Assembly: GCA_905200905.1 (NCBI GenBank)
Contig: CAJKMA010000006.1
Location: 8,054-72,053, forward strand
Direction: 5' to 3'
Length of the DNA stretch: 64,000 nucleotides
DNA from: an uncultured Bacillota bacterium
GTDB taxonomy: Bacteria; Bacillota; Clostridia; Lachnospirales; Lachnospiraceae
Within the stretch, counting starts at the first letter, position 1. Every line of letters starts with the position of its first letter. The translations under genes and the position numbers were made by a program. Under the pieces are notes generated by a model, which ran no database searches, had not been told where the DNA came from, and saw only the letters and a list, made by a program, of their open reading frames with translations. Shown here in pieces: positions 35,518-44,482 of the stretch.

Positions 35518-37125
35518 TTATCTATCCCATTTATCACATAAAGAATTAATTTGATCTGCAAATCTTGCCAAATCCTTATTTGCTCCGCCTTCATTATTGC
35601 GAATTACTGTCATTAAACGCTGTCCTGCTGCCAGAAGCCTTGCAAATACACCCGCTGCTTTTCTACTCTTAGCTTTCTGCTCTGCACGTTTTACCACAAT
35701 TCCTACGGTCTGTTTCACCACTTCGTTGGTAAGCAAATCTACCTCTGTTCCACTGTAGGGAGCCAATGCACAGTACCCTAATTCATCTTCCAGACGCTTT
35801 GCAAAAATATCACAAACCTGATCATCACCATGAGCCACAAACACCCGCTTAGGTTTTTCTTTAAACGCTGACGCCCACTTCATAAGCCCCTGATTGTCTG
35901 CATGACCGCTGATACCAGGAAGCCTGATAATCTCAGCATTTACATGAACATCTTCTCCGAAAATCCTGACATCCTGAGCGCCTTCTACCAAGGCTCTCCC
36001 AAGAGTTCCAACCGCCTGATATCCCACAAATAAAATTGTACTTTCACTTCTCCAAAGGTTGTGCTTTAAATGATGTTTAATTCGTCCTGCATCGCACATA
36101 CCACTGGCAGAAAGTATTACCTTGGGTTTATCATCAAAATTAATGGCTCTGGATTCATCACTGGTGATGGATAGCCGTAATCCTGGGAATGTAATGGGAT
36201 TAATTCCTTTTTCAATGAGTTCCATGGCTTCTTCATCATAACATTCTGTATAATGTTCTTTAAAAATACTGGTTGCCTGTACTGCCAACGGACTATCCAC
36301 AAACACTTCAAATCCTGGAAACTCTGGAAGCAAATGATCTTCCTTAATTTTTCTCAGAAAATACAGCATTTCCTGTGTACGTCCTACTGCAAAAGAAGGA
36401 ATTACCACATTTCCTCCTCTTAAAAATGTCTTTCTAATGACTTTGGTAAGCTCCTCCACATACAGCGGCTTTTCTCCATGGCTTCTGTCTCCATAAGTGG
36501 ATTCCATCACTACATAATCCGCACTCTCAATATATGTAGGATCCTTTATCAGCGGTTGATCGAGATTTCCAATATCCCCAGAAAATACAATCTTACGTTC
36601 TTCCCCATCCTCAGTAATCCAAAGCTCAATACTGGCAGAGCCAAGTAAATGTCCTGCATCTACAAAACGGACTCTGATTCCTTCTGCCAGTTCAATCACT
36701 TTGTTATACTCACATTCTGCAAACAATTGAATGGAGCCCAGGGCATCTTCCATGGTGTATGCCGGTACAAATTCCGGCTGTCCATTCCTTCTGCCCTTCC
36801 GGTTTCTCCATTCAGCTTCAAACATCTGAATATGAGCGCTGTCGCGGAGCATAATGTCACATAAATCACAAGTTGCAGAGGTTGCATAAATGGGACCACG
36901 GAAACCTTTAGCATAAGCTAGAGGAAAGTTGCCTGAATGGTCAATATGGGCATGGGTCAAAAGTGCAAAGTCCACATCTGACAGAGCCACCGGAATATCC
37001 TGATTTTCATACTGATCTGGCCCTTGTTCCATACCACAGTCAACAATAAACTTCTTACCTGCCGCTTCCAAATAATAACAGCTTCCCGTTACCTCATGAG
37101 CAGCACCTATAAACGTCAACTTCAT
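35518..37125 (-). CDS. MBL-fold beta-CASP RNA metallo-hydrolase
   Basis: A 535-residue cytoplasmic enzyme. The metallo-beta-lactamase zinc motif is LLTHAHIDHSGNFPL (about 55-69), then FVDAGHLLGSASIEL, FSGDIGN, and the beta-CASP region with KVILSASGMCDAGRI and GISGHADNQGL. Members process RNA or act as RNA nucleases. A KRAEQKAKSRK basic tail near the end may bind RNA. AAAGGGGG precedes the ATG and forms one arm of a hairpin. Confidence 0.9.
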   Translation of the reverse strand: MKLTFIGAAHEVTGSCYYLEAAGKKFIVDCGMEQGPDQYENQDIPVALSDVDFALLTHAHIDHSGNFPLAYAKGFRGPIYATSATCDLCDIMLRDSAHIQMFEAEWRNRKGRRNGQPEFVPAYTMEDALGSIQLFAECEYNKVIELAEGIRVRFVDAGHLLGSASIELWITEDGEERKIVFSGDIGNLDQPLIKDPTYIESADYVVMESTYGDRSHGEKPLYVEELTKVIRKTFLRGGNVVIPSFAVGRTQEMLYFLRKIKEDHLLPEFPGFEVFVDSPLAVQATSIFKEHYTECYDEEAMELIEKGINPITFPGLRLSITSDESRAINFDDKPKVILSASGMCDAGRIKHHLKHNLWRSESTILFVGYQAVGTLGRALVEGAQDVRIFGEDVHVNAEIIRLPGISGHADNQGLMKWASAFKEKPKRVFVAHGDDQVCDIFAKRLEDELGYCALAPYSGTEVDLLTNEVVKQTVGIVVKRAEQKAKSRKAAGVFARLLAAGQRLMTVIRNNEGGANKDLARFADQINSLCDKWDR

Positions 37126-37129
37126 AAAG

Positions 37130-37191
37130 AAAACCCCCTTTGCTGTATAATAAATGTCATACTAATATTATACAACACATAAGGGGGTTTT
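37130..37191 (-). promoter_or_regulatory. Hairpin enclosing the promoter and SD of the MBL gene
   Basis: AAAACCCCCTT (37130-37140) pairs with AAGGGGGTTTT (37181-37191). On the minus strand TATAAT sits between the arms and the proximal arm is the AAAGGGGG ribosome binding site. If transcription came from further upstream, for instance from the gene at 37718, the site would be buried and the hairpin could act as a terminator. Confidence 0.5.
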
Positions 37192-37232
37192 GATAGGGGG
37201 ATGAAGATTAAATTTGTGTGGGAAAATAAAAA

Positions 37233-37718
37233 TTAGTCTATCCAGATTCCATCAGTAACTGGAGACTTGCTTTCGCTTGTACTACCTTTATATGCAACGC
37301 ATGCCGCCTTTACCCTGTAATAATATCCTTTGGTCACAGACACATTATAACTTTTAGTTAGTAAAGAATGATTATATTTTGTCTCTGAAAAATATTTAAC
37401 ATCCTTCCATGAACCATTAGAATATCTCTGTAACGTGAGTTTTAGCACTAATTTGTCACAGATAACGCCCCCTAAAACTGCACCGGATACATTAACTACT
37501 CCATTGCCATTATTGGCAATACTAGCTGTTCCATTATTTAAAATATTTCCTTTTATAAGGTTTTCTAAACTTACAGTAGACTCATTTAAATTGGTTAATT
37601 CTGAACCGTCCACTATCTCTCCTAAACTTTGTATATCTGCTGCATAGGTATTGATTCCCATACAAAAAAATAACATTAAACTAAAAATTACACTTATTAA
37701 TTTTTTATAGTGTCGCAT
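37233..37718 (-). CDS. Secreted small protein, DUF6147-like
   Basis: A 161-residue protein with a signal peptide (MRHYKKLISVIFSLMLFFCMGI, cleavage after AAD-like TYAA at about 27). The mature part is beta-rich with repeated aromatic and Thr/Ser residues (VLKLTLQRYSNGSWKDVKYF, YYYRVKAACVAYKGSTSES), as in small DUF6147-type exported proteins. ATG 37718 gives good SD spacing. It follows the DUF4367 gene by 16 nt in one operon and may be a cell-surface effector of that sigma system. Function is unknown. Confidence 0.65.
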   Translation of the reverse strand: MRHYKKLISVIFSLMLFFCMGINTYAADIQSLGEIVDGSELTNLNESTVSLENLIKGNILNNGTASIANNGNGVVNVSGAVLGGVICDKLVLKLTLQRYSNGSWKDVKYFSETKYNHSLLTKSYNVSVTKGYYYRVKAACVAYKGSTSESKSPVTDGIWID

Positions 37719-37734
37719 CACTTTCTCCTTAATC

Positions 37735-38622
37735 TTAGTACATAATTTCTTTTGCTAATTTACTCATTTCTTCTTTATTCATTTTACCTAAAAATTCACA
37801 ATGCGTATTTTTGTAATTCCATTTTAGGCTATAAGTAGGTTCTGTGTCCTCTTCCTCAAAAATTTCCCATAGTGTACACGTTAAATTTGCAGTCAAGTTA
37901 CTCTCTATGTCCCCTAAGTGACTACCTGAGTCTTCCTGTGTTATCCTACTAATTTCTTTCTCATTGACAAAAATACTCAAATATAAAATTTGTTCTCCAT
38001 ACGCATATCTTACAAACGCATGTTGTGCATCTACATCTAGAATATAGTCTAAATACTCCATCCCACCAGGACTATAAAAAAATCTAGGCATCTTTATATT
38101 AAATGTATTTTCGATATCCTGATATGCTTGTACCTCTGTCCTGTCACTTTCCAAAACTTCTACATTATTAAGTTTTGTATTCACATCGTTCCCAAACAGC
38201 TTATTAACTTCCTGCATAATATATGCCCTATTTGCCTCACTGCTCATGGAAACTCCAAAAATACCAATGACAGCCGCTGCAGCCACGGCTGACCACTTCA
38301 TCACCCTTTTCCTGATTGCAATTTTCTTGGTTTTGTACATTTTCTTTTTTGTTTTGCTCTGATTTTTCTGGCTATCCGCCATTGGAATTGTATTTTCTTT
38401 TTCTATAATCAGGCCTCTTTCCCTGGCTTTTGCCAAAAGTACCTGAAATTGTTCTTCTGTTGGCTCCCATTCCTCTTTATCCGGAATATCTCGTATCTCT
38501 CTTTCAATCAATACTGCTTCTTCCATATCTTCAGGACTGTATTCGCCATTGAAATTCTCGTCATACTGGTCCTGGGCAGAAAGAGTTTGTATTCTGTTAT
38601 TTTTCTCAGTTATTTTGCCCAT
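37735..38622 (-). CDS. DUF4367-like membrane protein, probable anti-sigma factor
   Basis: A 295-residue protein. The first 110 residues are cytoplasmic and charged with a repeated EEW(E/P)TEEQF pattern, a single membrane helix lies at about 113-130 (MKWSAVAAAAVIGIFGVSM), and the outer region is a DUF4367-like domain. Such proteins are usually encoded next to a sigma-70 gene and act as its anti-sigma factor. A matching sigma gene is at 39786-40346, with murG on the other strand between them. GGAG precedes the ATG. Confidence 0.7.
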   Translation of the reverse strand: MGKITEKNNRIQTLSAQDQYDENFNGEYSPEDMEEAVLIEREIRDIPDKEEWEPTEEQFQVLLAKARERGLIIEKENTIPMADSQKNQSKTKKKMYKTKKIAIRKRVMKWSAVAAAAVIGIFGVSMSSEANRAYIMQEVNKLFGNDVNTKLNNVEVLESDRTEVQAYQDIENTFNIKMPRFFYSPGGMEYLDYILDVDAQHAFVRYAYGEQILYLSIFVNEKEISRITQEDSGSHLGDIESNLTANLTCTLWEIFEEEDTEPTYSLKWNYKNTHCEFLGKMNKEEMSKLAKEIMY

Positions 38623-38708
38623 GAAACTCCTATCTTTCCTTGACTTTTTCTGACAAGTGTATCATATTATCTTATAGTTACTATTTTGAACAAATCAGGA
38701 GGAACACC

Positions 38709-39776
38709 ATGAAACATATCGTACTTACCGGCGGAGGGACTGCCGGACACGTTACCCCAAATATAGCCATGATTCCACGTTTAAAAGAACTGGGATATAA
38801 AATTTCCTATATTGGTTCTTATGATGGAATCGAAAAAAAACTAATCGAAGAACTGGACATTCCCTATTATGGAATTTCATCCGGTAAACTTAGACGCTAT
38901 TTCGATGTTAAAAATTTTACTGATCCATTCAAAGTTATGAAAGGTCTTTTTGAAGCTAAAAAATTAATGAAACAGTTAAAACCTGACGTTGTCTTTTCCA
39001 AAGGAGGGTTTGTAACCGTTCCTGTAGTAGTGGCTGCCAGCAGAAAAAAAATCCCCACTTTTATCCACGAATCTGACATGACTCCAGGTCTGGCTAACAA
39101 ATTATCCATTCCATTTGCCACAAAAGTATGCTGTAACTTTCCAGAAACCGTGTCACATCTCCCAGCAGATAAAGCTGTCCTCACTGGAACACCTATCCGT
39201 CAGGAATTATTAACTGGAGATCCTGAAAAGGCTTTGGAATTTACTGGATTTACTCCAGATAAACCTGTGATTCTGGTTATTGGCGGAAGTCTTGGCGCTG
39301 TTGCTGTCAATGATGCTGTAAGAGCCATTCTTCCTGAACTTTTAAAAGAATTCCAGGTAATTCACCTTTGTGGAAAGGATAAACTGGATGAAAGTTTAAA
39401 AAACACACAAGGATATGTCCAATATGAATATATCAAAAAAGAACTGGCTGATTTATTTGCTCTGTCCAGTATTGTAATCTCCCGTGCAGGCGCAAACGCA
39501 ATCTGCGAATTAAGCGCCCTGAATAAGCCCAATCTTCTGATTCCTCTTTCTGCTCGTGCCAGCCGAGGTGACCAAATTCTAAATGCTCGTTCCTTTGAAC
39601 GTCTTGGCTATAGTAAGGTACTGGAAGAGGAAGAAATTACAAACGACATTCTTCTGGATGCTATTCACGATTTATATGAAAATCGTGAAACATACATCAC
39701 TGCTATGTCTTCCAGCAAACACAAGGATTCTATTGAACAGATTGTACAGCTATTTGAAGAGGCTGTAAGCAAATAA
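38709..39776 (+). CDS. MurG-like UDP-GlcNAc transferase
   Basis: A 355-residue GT28 family enzyme that adds GlcNAc to lipid I to make lipid II. The start motif is [16 protein letters not shown]; then [31 protein letters not shown] in the C-domain, and [24 protein letters not shown] near the sugar-nucleotide site. The N-domain reads [14 protein letters not shown] where canonical MurG has HEQNAVPG, so this is a variant MurG. AGGAGG precedes the ATG. It lies outside any dcw cluster. Confidence 0.88.
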   Translation: MKHIVLTGGGTAGHVTPNIAMIPRLKELGYKISYIGSYDGIEKKLIEELDIPYYGISSGKLRRYFDVKNFTDPFKVMKGLFEAKKLMKQLKPDVVFSKGGFVTVPVVVAASRKKIPTFIHESDMTPGLANKLSIPFATKVCCNFPETVSHLPADKAVLTGTPIRQELLTGDPEKALEFTGFTPDKPVILVIGGSLGAVAVNDAVRAILPELLKEFQVIHLCGKDKLDESLKNTQGYVQYEYIKKELADLFALSSIVISRAGANAICELSALNKPNLLIPLSARASRGDQILNARSFERLGYSKVLEEEEITNDILLDAIHDLYENRETYITAMSSSKHKDSIEQIVQLFEEAVSK

Positions 39777-39785
39777 TCTTAATAG

Positions 39786-40346
39786 CTATAAATCTTTAAA
39801 CTTGTCTTTATAATGCTTTTGAATCCAAACTCTTATCCTGTGCTTCTTGGCTCTCAAACTTTCTACTGAGATGCCAAGAGCACGTGCGATATCTTCTGAT
39901 TTCTCATCTCTTAAAATACCTCTTTTCAGGATTTCATACCAATCTGTATTCTTTATTTTAAACTCAGCCAGTAACTTATCTGCAAGCTCCCAAAACTCCA
40001 GCTTACGCATAATTTCCTCTTCCATGGTAATTTCTGCATAGTTTCTGTTGGATATCCAGACGCTGTTGCTGTCTTTTAAATTTTCTTCTGTTTCCAAAAT
40101 AGATGCTGTTACTTCATGCACCTGATATGATTTTCTACAAAAATCAATAGCCTTTCTTTTTGCGGTTACAATCAGCCACTGTTTATAATACTCTTCCTTT
40201 AAGGTATCTTCCTTCTCACAAAATGAAAGAAACACTTCCTGGCAGATATCCTCTGAAAAGTCAGCATCATTTAATACGCTATATATAACCTTTCTCACTA
40301 ATTGATAATAATTTTGATAGATTGTACGGAACTTGTCTTCTGTCAT
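39786..40346 (-). CDS. Sigma-70 family RNA polymerase sigma factor, ECF-like
   Basis: A 186-residue protein with region 2 (FRTIYQNYYQLVRKVIYSVLNDADFSEDICQEVFLSF, about 6-42) and region 4 (RGILRDEKSEDIARALGISVESLRAKKHRIRVWI, about 147-180). The start is set at ATG 40346, not at TTG 40358, which lacks a clear SD. It follows the HIT gene by 15 nt. The likely partner is the DUF4367 protein beyond murG, as both are of the type that pair in clostridia. The partner is inferred. Confidence 0.85.
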   Translation of the reverse strand: MTEDKFRTIYQNYYQLVRKVIYSVLNDADFSEDICQEVFLSFCEKEDTLKEEYYKQWLIVTAKRKAIDFCRKSYQVHEVTASILETEENLKDSNSVWISNRNYAEITMEEEIMRKLEFWELADKLLAEFKIKNTDWYEILKRGILRDEKSEDIARALGISVESLRAKKHRIRVWIQKHYKDKFKDL

Positions 40347-40361
40347 TTTTTCATCCAACTT

Positions 40362-40769
40362 TTATTCCATAAGAAATTTTTCTAATATTTCGTCTCTATC
40401 CTCTGAAGTCAATGTTCCAGGAGTCCAGGTAATTCCTGCTTGATCTCCCGCTGTTCTTGGTATCAAATGCATATGAAAATGAAATACCGTCTGTCCTGCT
40501 GCTTCACCATTGTTCTGCACAATGTTATAGCCATCACATTTTAGAATATCTTTCATTTTCGTTACAATTTTCTTTGCCAAAACCATAGCATGCGCTGCCG
40601 TCTCATCTGGCAGCTCGTAAATATTTGCATAGTGAGCTTTTGGCAAAATCAGAGCATGTCCTTTGTTTGCAGGGCCCAAATCCAGAATAACTCTGAATTC
40701 CTCATCCTCATACAGAGTGGCCGAAGGGATTTCTCCCTTTGCAATCTTACAAAATATACAATTTTCCAT
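40362..40769 (-). CDS. HIT family nucleotide hydrolase
   Basis: A 135-residue Hint-type enzyme. It has a CIFCKIAKGEIP start and the HIT motif HFHMHLIPR (HxHxHxx) at about 97-105. ATG 40769 has AAAGGAG upstream; longer frames have no site. These enzymes hydrolyse AMP-linked nucleotides. It is the first gene before the sigma factor. Confidence 0.93.
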   Translation of the reverse strand: MENCIFCKIAKGEIPSATLYEDEEFRVILDLGPANKGHALILPKAHYANIYELPDETAAHAMVLAKKIVTKMKDILKCDGYNIVQNNGEAAGQTVFHFHMHLIPRTAGDQAGITWTPGTLTSEDRDEILEKFLME

Positions 40770-40920
40770 TTTTCTATTTCTCCTTTCATTTATATATCCG
40801 AAATTAACAAAGCAAATGTTACGCAAACTTTTGTCGAATTTTGACATTTTTTGTAAAAATCTTTTATTTGATATTTAAAATCAACAGTGTTACACTATCA
40901 AATGGAAAAGGGAGGATATT

Positions 40921-41649
40921 ATGGCAATACAAACCAATCAATCAAATACTTTAACATCGTCAGAACAAAATTCAGATTATAAAGCACTTTACGAAGATTT
41001 ATTATCTCAACATCAAATGATACTATCGCTTATTTCACATGAAGTCCGCAATCCTGTAACCTTAATCAATAGTTTTCTACAATTACTGGAATCTCATCAC
41101 CCTGAACTTTCCCAGGATTATTATTGGCTCAAAGTCATGGAAAACATGGACTTTCTGAAATATCTGTTGGAGGAATTTTCGGAATTTAACAATTCAAAGA
41201 CTCTTCGCACACAAGAATTAGATTTAGCACAAGTTTTCCGTGAAACTATTGAATCTGCTGTTCCGTCTATGCAATCCCAAAATATCACCATCACCTTGAA
41301 TATGGAATCTGATATTCCGACACTAAAGGCAGATAAAATAAAATTAAAACAACTTATTTTGAATCTCCTTAGAAATGCAGGAGAAGCTATTTCAAATCAG
41401 GGTACGATTGCCTGTTCACTGAGATACGAAAGAAATAACATTCTTATGTCTATTCAGGACAGTGGTTCCGGAATTCCAGAAGAATATAAAGAAAATTTAT
41501 TTGTCCCATTCGTTACACACAAACAAGAGGGAACTGGTCTTGGACTTGCAATTTGTAAACGAATTGCTGAAGCCCACCAGGGAAGTATTTCCTATTATTC
41601 CCAACCTGGAAAGGGTACAAAATTCACAGTACTTCTGCCTGTGAAATAA
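40921..41649 (+). CDS. Small soluble histidine kinase
   Basis: A 242-residue protein without membrane helices. The dimerisation segment LISHEVRNPVTLINSFLQLLESHH (about 37-60) has the phospho-His, and the ATPase region has N box LLRNAGEAISN, G1 IQDSGSGIPEE and G2 GTGLGLAICKRI. There is no sensor domain and no cognate regulator gene nearby, so it is an orphan. Its sensing partner is not visible. An SD-like GGGAGG lies just upstream. Confidence 0.88.
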   Translation: MAIQTNQSNTLTSSEQNSDYKALYEDLLSQHQMILSLISHEVRNPVTLINSFLQLLESHHPELSQDYYWLKVMENMDFLKYLLEEFSEFNNSKTLRTQELDLAQVFRETIESAVPSMQSQNITITLNMESDIPTLKADKIKLKQLILNLLRNAGEAISNQGTIACSLRYERNNILMSIQDSGSGIPEEYKENLFVPFVTHKQEGTGLGLAICKRIAEAHQGSISYYSQPGKGTKFTVLLPVK

Positions 41650-41654
41650 TTTCC

Positions 41655-42293
41655 TCAATACCGTGTTCTTGGCTTACGGTATAGCAAGATTCCAAGAAAC
41701 AAACCGCAAATCAACCCGCCAAAATGCGCCGCATTGTCAATTCCCACACTGGTGACACCGTGATAAAGACTTAAAGCAGCCATGAGCACTAACTGTCGGA
41801 CTGTAAAGTTTTCTATCCGTCCTTTATTTACCAAAACTACATAAATCAACGCACCAATCACAGCAAATACAGCTCCTGATGCTCCTGCGGAAACCACCTC
41901 TTGTCCTTGTTTTAGTTCTACAAATAGGGACAGGAGATTGGCTCCCACACCTCCTGCCATATAGACAAAGGCATATTTCCATCTACCTAAATTTCGCTCC
42001 AGACAGTCCCCAAGAAAAAACAGCACCAACATATTATTCCCAAGATGCTGAATGCCAAAATGCAGGAACATGGATGTAACCAAGCGATAGTATTCTCTTC
42101 CCTGTACAATTGCAGGGGCATATGCAGCACCCCATTGGTACATATGGCTAGTAGATAAAGCCGATCCAGTCAACTCTACAGCAAAAAACACTAGAAGGTT
42201 TGCCAAAATTAAGAAGGTATTCACAGGAACACGTTTTCTATTTCTAACAAACCGTTGAAAATCACTTTCTCTTCGATATTCGTATGGATTCAT
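41655..42293 (-). CDS. Rhomboid intramembrane serine protease
   Basis: A 212-residue membrane protein. The catalytic Ser139 lies in SAGASGAVFAV and His190 in NAAHFGGLICG; GREYYRLVTSMFLHFGIQHLGNNM is the family's first conserved block. Six helices are predicted. Rhomboids cleave membrane proteins within the bilayer. It lies downstream of the Tad operon, separated by a 62-nt gap, and ends 5 nt from the kinase stop on the other strand. Confidence 0.93.
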   Translation of the reverse strand: MNPYEYRRESDFQRFVRNRKRVPVNTFLILANLLVFFAVELTGSALSTSHMYQWGAAYAPAIVQGREYYRLVTSMFLHFGIQHLGNNMLVLFFLGDCLERNLGRWKYAFVYMAGGVGANLLSLFVELKQGQEVVSAGASGAVFAVIGALIYVVLVNKGRIENFTVRQLVLMAALSLYHGVTSVGIDNAAHFGGLICGLFLGILLYRKPRTRY

Positions 42294-42355
42294 GCGTTCC
42301 CCTCTTTAAAAGTTTTGTTTATTTAATGTGTTAATATTATAAAACTTTTTATTTC

Positions 42356-43621
42356 TTATTGCAACCCATAGCCTGTCTCTCTTAGTTCTTTTATACATAC
42401 ATATCGAAATTTTTTCTGTGCAAAAACAAGAATATCGCCATTCTTCAACTCATATTCTTCCTCTGGATTTATCCATACTTCATTTAGCATTGTCCCATTT
42501 CTGGAATTTAAATCTATCAAAAAGTCTTTCCCTTCCCTGTGAATAATTTTTCCATGCATTCTGCTGACTGTTGGAATTTCCAGACAAATATCTACATTTT
42601 CTCTCCACTTCCCTATAATTGTAATCTCTTTTTCTAATGCAAATTTTTTAGGAATCTCCCATTCTAATTCCTCTAAATATGCCCTCGGCATCCTAGTTTT
42701 TTGTAACAAAACTGTGGTTCCTGTTTCCTGCTCTGTCTCCTGCATCAATACTTCTTCGTTCTCTTCACACATTCTTAATACAGAAGGAGGCTTCTTTTCC
42801 TCTTGTTTTTTCTTCCAAAAGAAACACCAACACCCAATACCTCCAAGTATTCCTGCAATTCCCAAAATACCTATCAGAAGATAAACACTGCCATATCTCC
42901 ACCAATTTCGTACCAAAAGGAATATCACCGCTCCCATCACTATGATGAAAACTGGCCACAATTTCCCAAGGATACCTTCTGTTTCTTCCTCCTCTTCTTT
43001 ATAAAAATCATCTAAAATCTTTTGTCTTTCCTGCTGATCCTCCACATCATAATTTTTTTCCTCCCCCTCATACTCTTCTGTTTTTGTATTCATGTGTTCC
43101 TTCAAAAAGTCCATCTTTAGATTCGATTCCATAGATTCTTTGTACACTCCATAGCCAAGTGTTACTGCTTGTTTATCCGTATGATCAATTTTGGGCAATA
43201 AATATTCCGTTAATTGTCTGAACTCCATCTCAATATTACCATGTATGCAAGGAATCCAAACAAAACAGTACCTATGCTCTCCTTTATCCTGAAAAATACA
43301 AGAAGGCTGCAAAAGTAAAAAGTCACGATTCAGTAAATATTCATCTAATTTCTCCATAATGCGGAAAACCCCAAGAAACAGTTCTTCCAACTCCTTATAA
43401 CCAAATTTTCTCTTTTCAAATAAATTCTGCAGACTTTGACAACCTGTAATTTCATAATAGAAAAATTCTTCTCCATTTATTTTTTGTACCTTACAGGGAA
43501 GAAGTCCTGGAACCTGATTTTCTAACAGCATACGAATCTGATAATTTTCTTCTATCTGAAGCTCTGTTCCCGCAATTACCATATAATTTTCACTCATACT
43601 TCTCTTATACCATATTTCCAT
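42356..43621 (-). CDS. FHA domain protein with DUF6382-like N-terminus
   Basis: A 421-residue protein. The N-terminal domain (about 1-150) resembles DUF6382, two membrane segments lie at about 225-243 and 248-270, and the C-terminal FHA domain (about 325-415) has the signature WRENVDICLEIPTVSRMHGKII, then LNSRNGTMLNEVWI. FHA domains bind phosphothreonine. It is the last gene of the Tad operon and starts 22 nt after the TadE-like gene. In Lachnospiraceae this gene commonly ends Tad operons and may link the pilus to Ser/Thr kinase signals. Confidence 0.85.
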   Translation of the reverse strand: MEIWYKRSMSENYMVIAGTELQIEENYQIRMLLENQVPGLLPCKVQKINGEEFFYYEITGCQSLQNLFEKRKFGYKELEELFLGVFRIMEKLDEYLLNRDFLLLQPSCIFQDKGEHRYCFVWIPCIHGNIEMEFRQLTEYLLPKIDHTDKQAVTLGYGVYKESMESNLKMDFLKEHMNTKTEEYEGEEKNYDVEDQQERQKILDDFYKEEEEETEGILGKLWPVFIIVMGAVIFLLVRNWWRYGSVYLLIGILGIAGILGGIGCWCFFWKKKQEEKKPPSVLRMCEENEEVLMQETEQETGTTVLLQKTRMPRAYLEELEWEIPKKFALEKEITIIGKWRENVDICLEIPTVSRMHGKIIHREGKDFLIDLNSRNGTMLNEVWINPEEEYELKNGDILVFAQKKFRYVCIKELRETGYGLQ

Positions 43622-43643
43622 CTGCTCCTTCCCTCCTTTGTTC

Positions 43644-44048
43644 TCACTCTAATCCATTGGCTATTCTTCTTGCTTTTTGCACTTTCTCAATAAATAACAC
43701 CGGTCTAATTACCTTACTTTTTACCACAGCTTTTCTTCGCCAGCTAAGATTTTGAAAAGGCAACTTTAGCTTCTTATCAAAAGAAACTGTGATTTCCCGT
43801 TTACTTCCAGATACTGTATAAGCATTCTCCCTAACTCCTGATGTTTCTCTTGCCTTCTGTACACCATCTGTTTTCCTGACAACTGCCATAGTACTGCCAT
43901 AAACAGCAGTTTCACATGCTCCTGCTGTGTCCCACACTCTTTCATAGCTTCCTAATAAAAGTAAAAGGGATGCAAATAATATCAAGATCCACACTCCACT
44001 AATCATAGCCATTTCTATGGTATAACTTCCCTTTATCTTACATTCCAT
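43644..44048 (-). CDS. TadE-like pilus assembly protein
   Basis: A 134-residue protein from ATG 44048, where AGG is about 10 nt upstream; a longer frame runs through the peptidase gene and is not credible. The N-terminus GSYTIEMAMISGVWILILF resembles TadE-type pseudopilins, with a single helix at about 10-32 and a basic, beta-rich tail. It overlaps the stop of the peptidase gene by 16 nt. The helix carries the Glu commonly found after the prepilin cleavage site. Confidence 0.75.
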   Translation of the reverse strand: MECKIKGSYTIEMAMISGVWILILFASLLLLLGSYERVWDTAGACETAVYGSTMAVVRKTDGVQKARETSGVRENAYTVSGSKREITVSFDKKLKLPFQNLSWRRKAVVKSKVIRPVLFIEKVQKARRIANGLE

Positions 44049-44482
44049 AATGCTGTACCTGCCATTCCCAAAAGCAAAAATGGAACAAATGCAATTTGAC
44101 TGTTTCTGCTCCTCTTCCTTATTACTACCAAGTAAACCGCCACCCCAAACACACCAAATAATGCAATTCCAAGAATCCCCAGTATTTCCCAAAATCCCAT
44201 AGAAAACCCTAAAATCAAGGTCAGATACCCATCTCCATATCCAATTGCTTCCTGGGATAATTTCCCCATAATCAACATCCCGATTCCTGGCAAAATTCCT
44301 GTTAGTATTCCTATCATCCACTCCAATATTTCTTTGTGTCCATCTAGAAAGCACCAAATTTCATAAATCACAATTACAATTGCATACAACCAGATTTTCC
44401 ACAAAGAAATCTGCTTTTCTCTCCAGTCCTCCACACTGCAGATTCCTAACATCCCTATATGAATGAACCATCTTATTATCAT
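44033..44482 (-). CDS. Prepilin peptidase, TadV-like (second copy)
   Basis: A 149-residue membrane protein with four to five helices and the two active-site Asp residues of the A24 family: one in SVEDWREKQIS near the start and one in IGYGDGYLT. ATG 44482 with GGAGGCGGAG upstream is chosen. It lies between the two TadE-like genes. With the gene at 51054 it makes two peptidases in one Tad operon. Confidence 0.82.
   Translation of the reverse strand: MIIRWFIHIGMLGICSVEDWREKQISLWKIWLYAIVIVIYEIWCFLDGHKEILEWMIGILTGILPGIGMLIMGKLSQEAIGYGDGYLTLILGFSMGFWEILGILGIALFGVFGVAVYLVVIRKRSRNSQIAFVPFLLLGMAGTALWNVR

Noticed and set aside
44049..44357. N-terminal extension of the TadE-like gene at 43644
   Set aside because: It reads through the peptidase gene in another frame and gives a Trp/Asn/Arg-rich sequence; the real start is ATG 44048.
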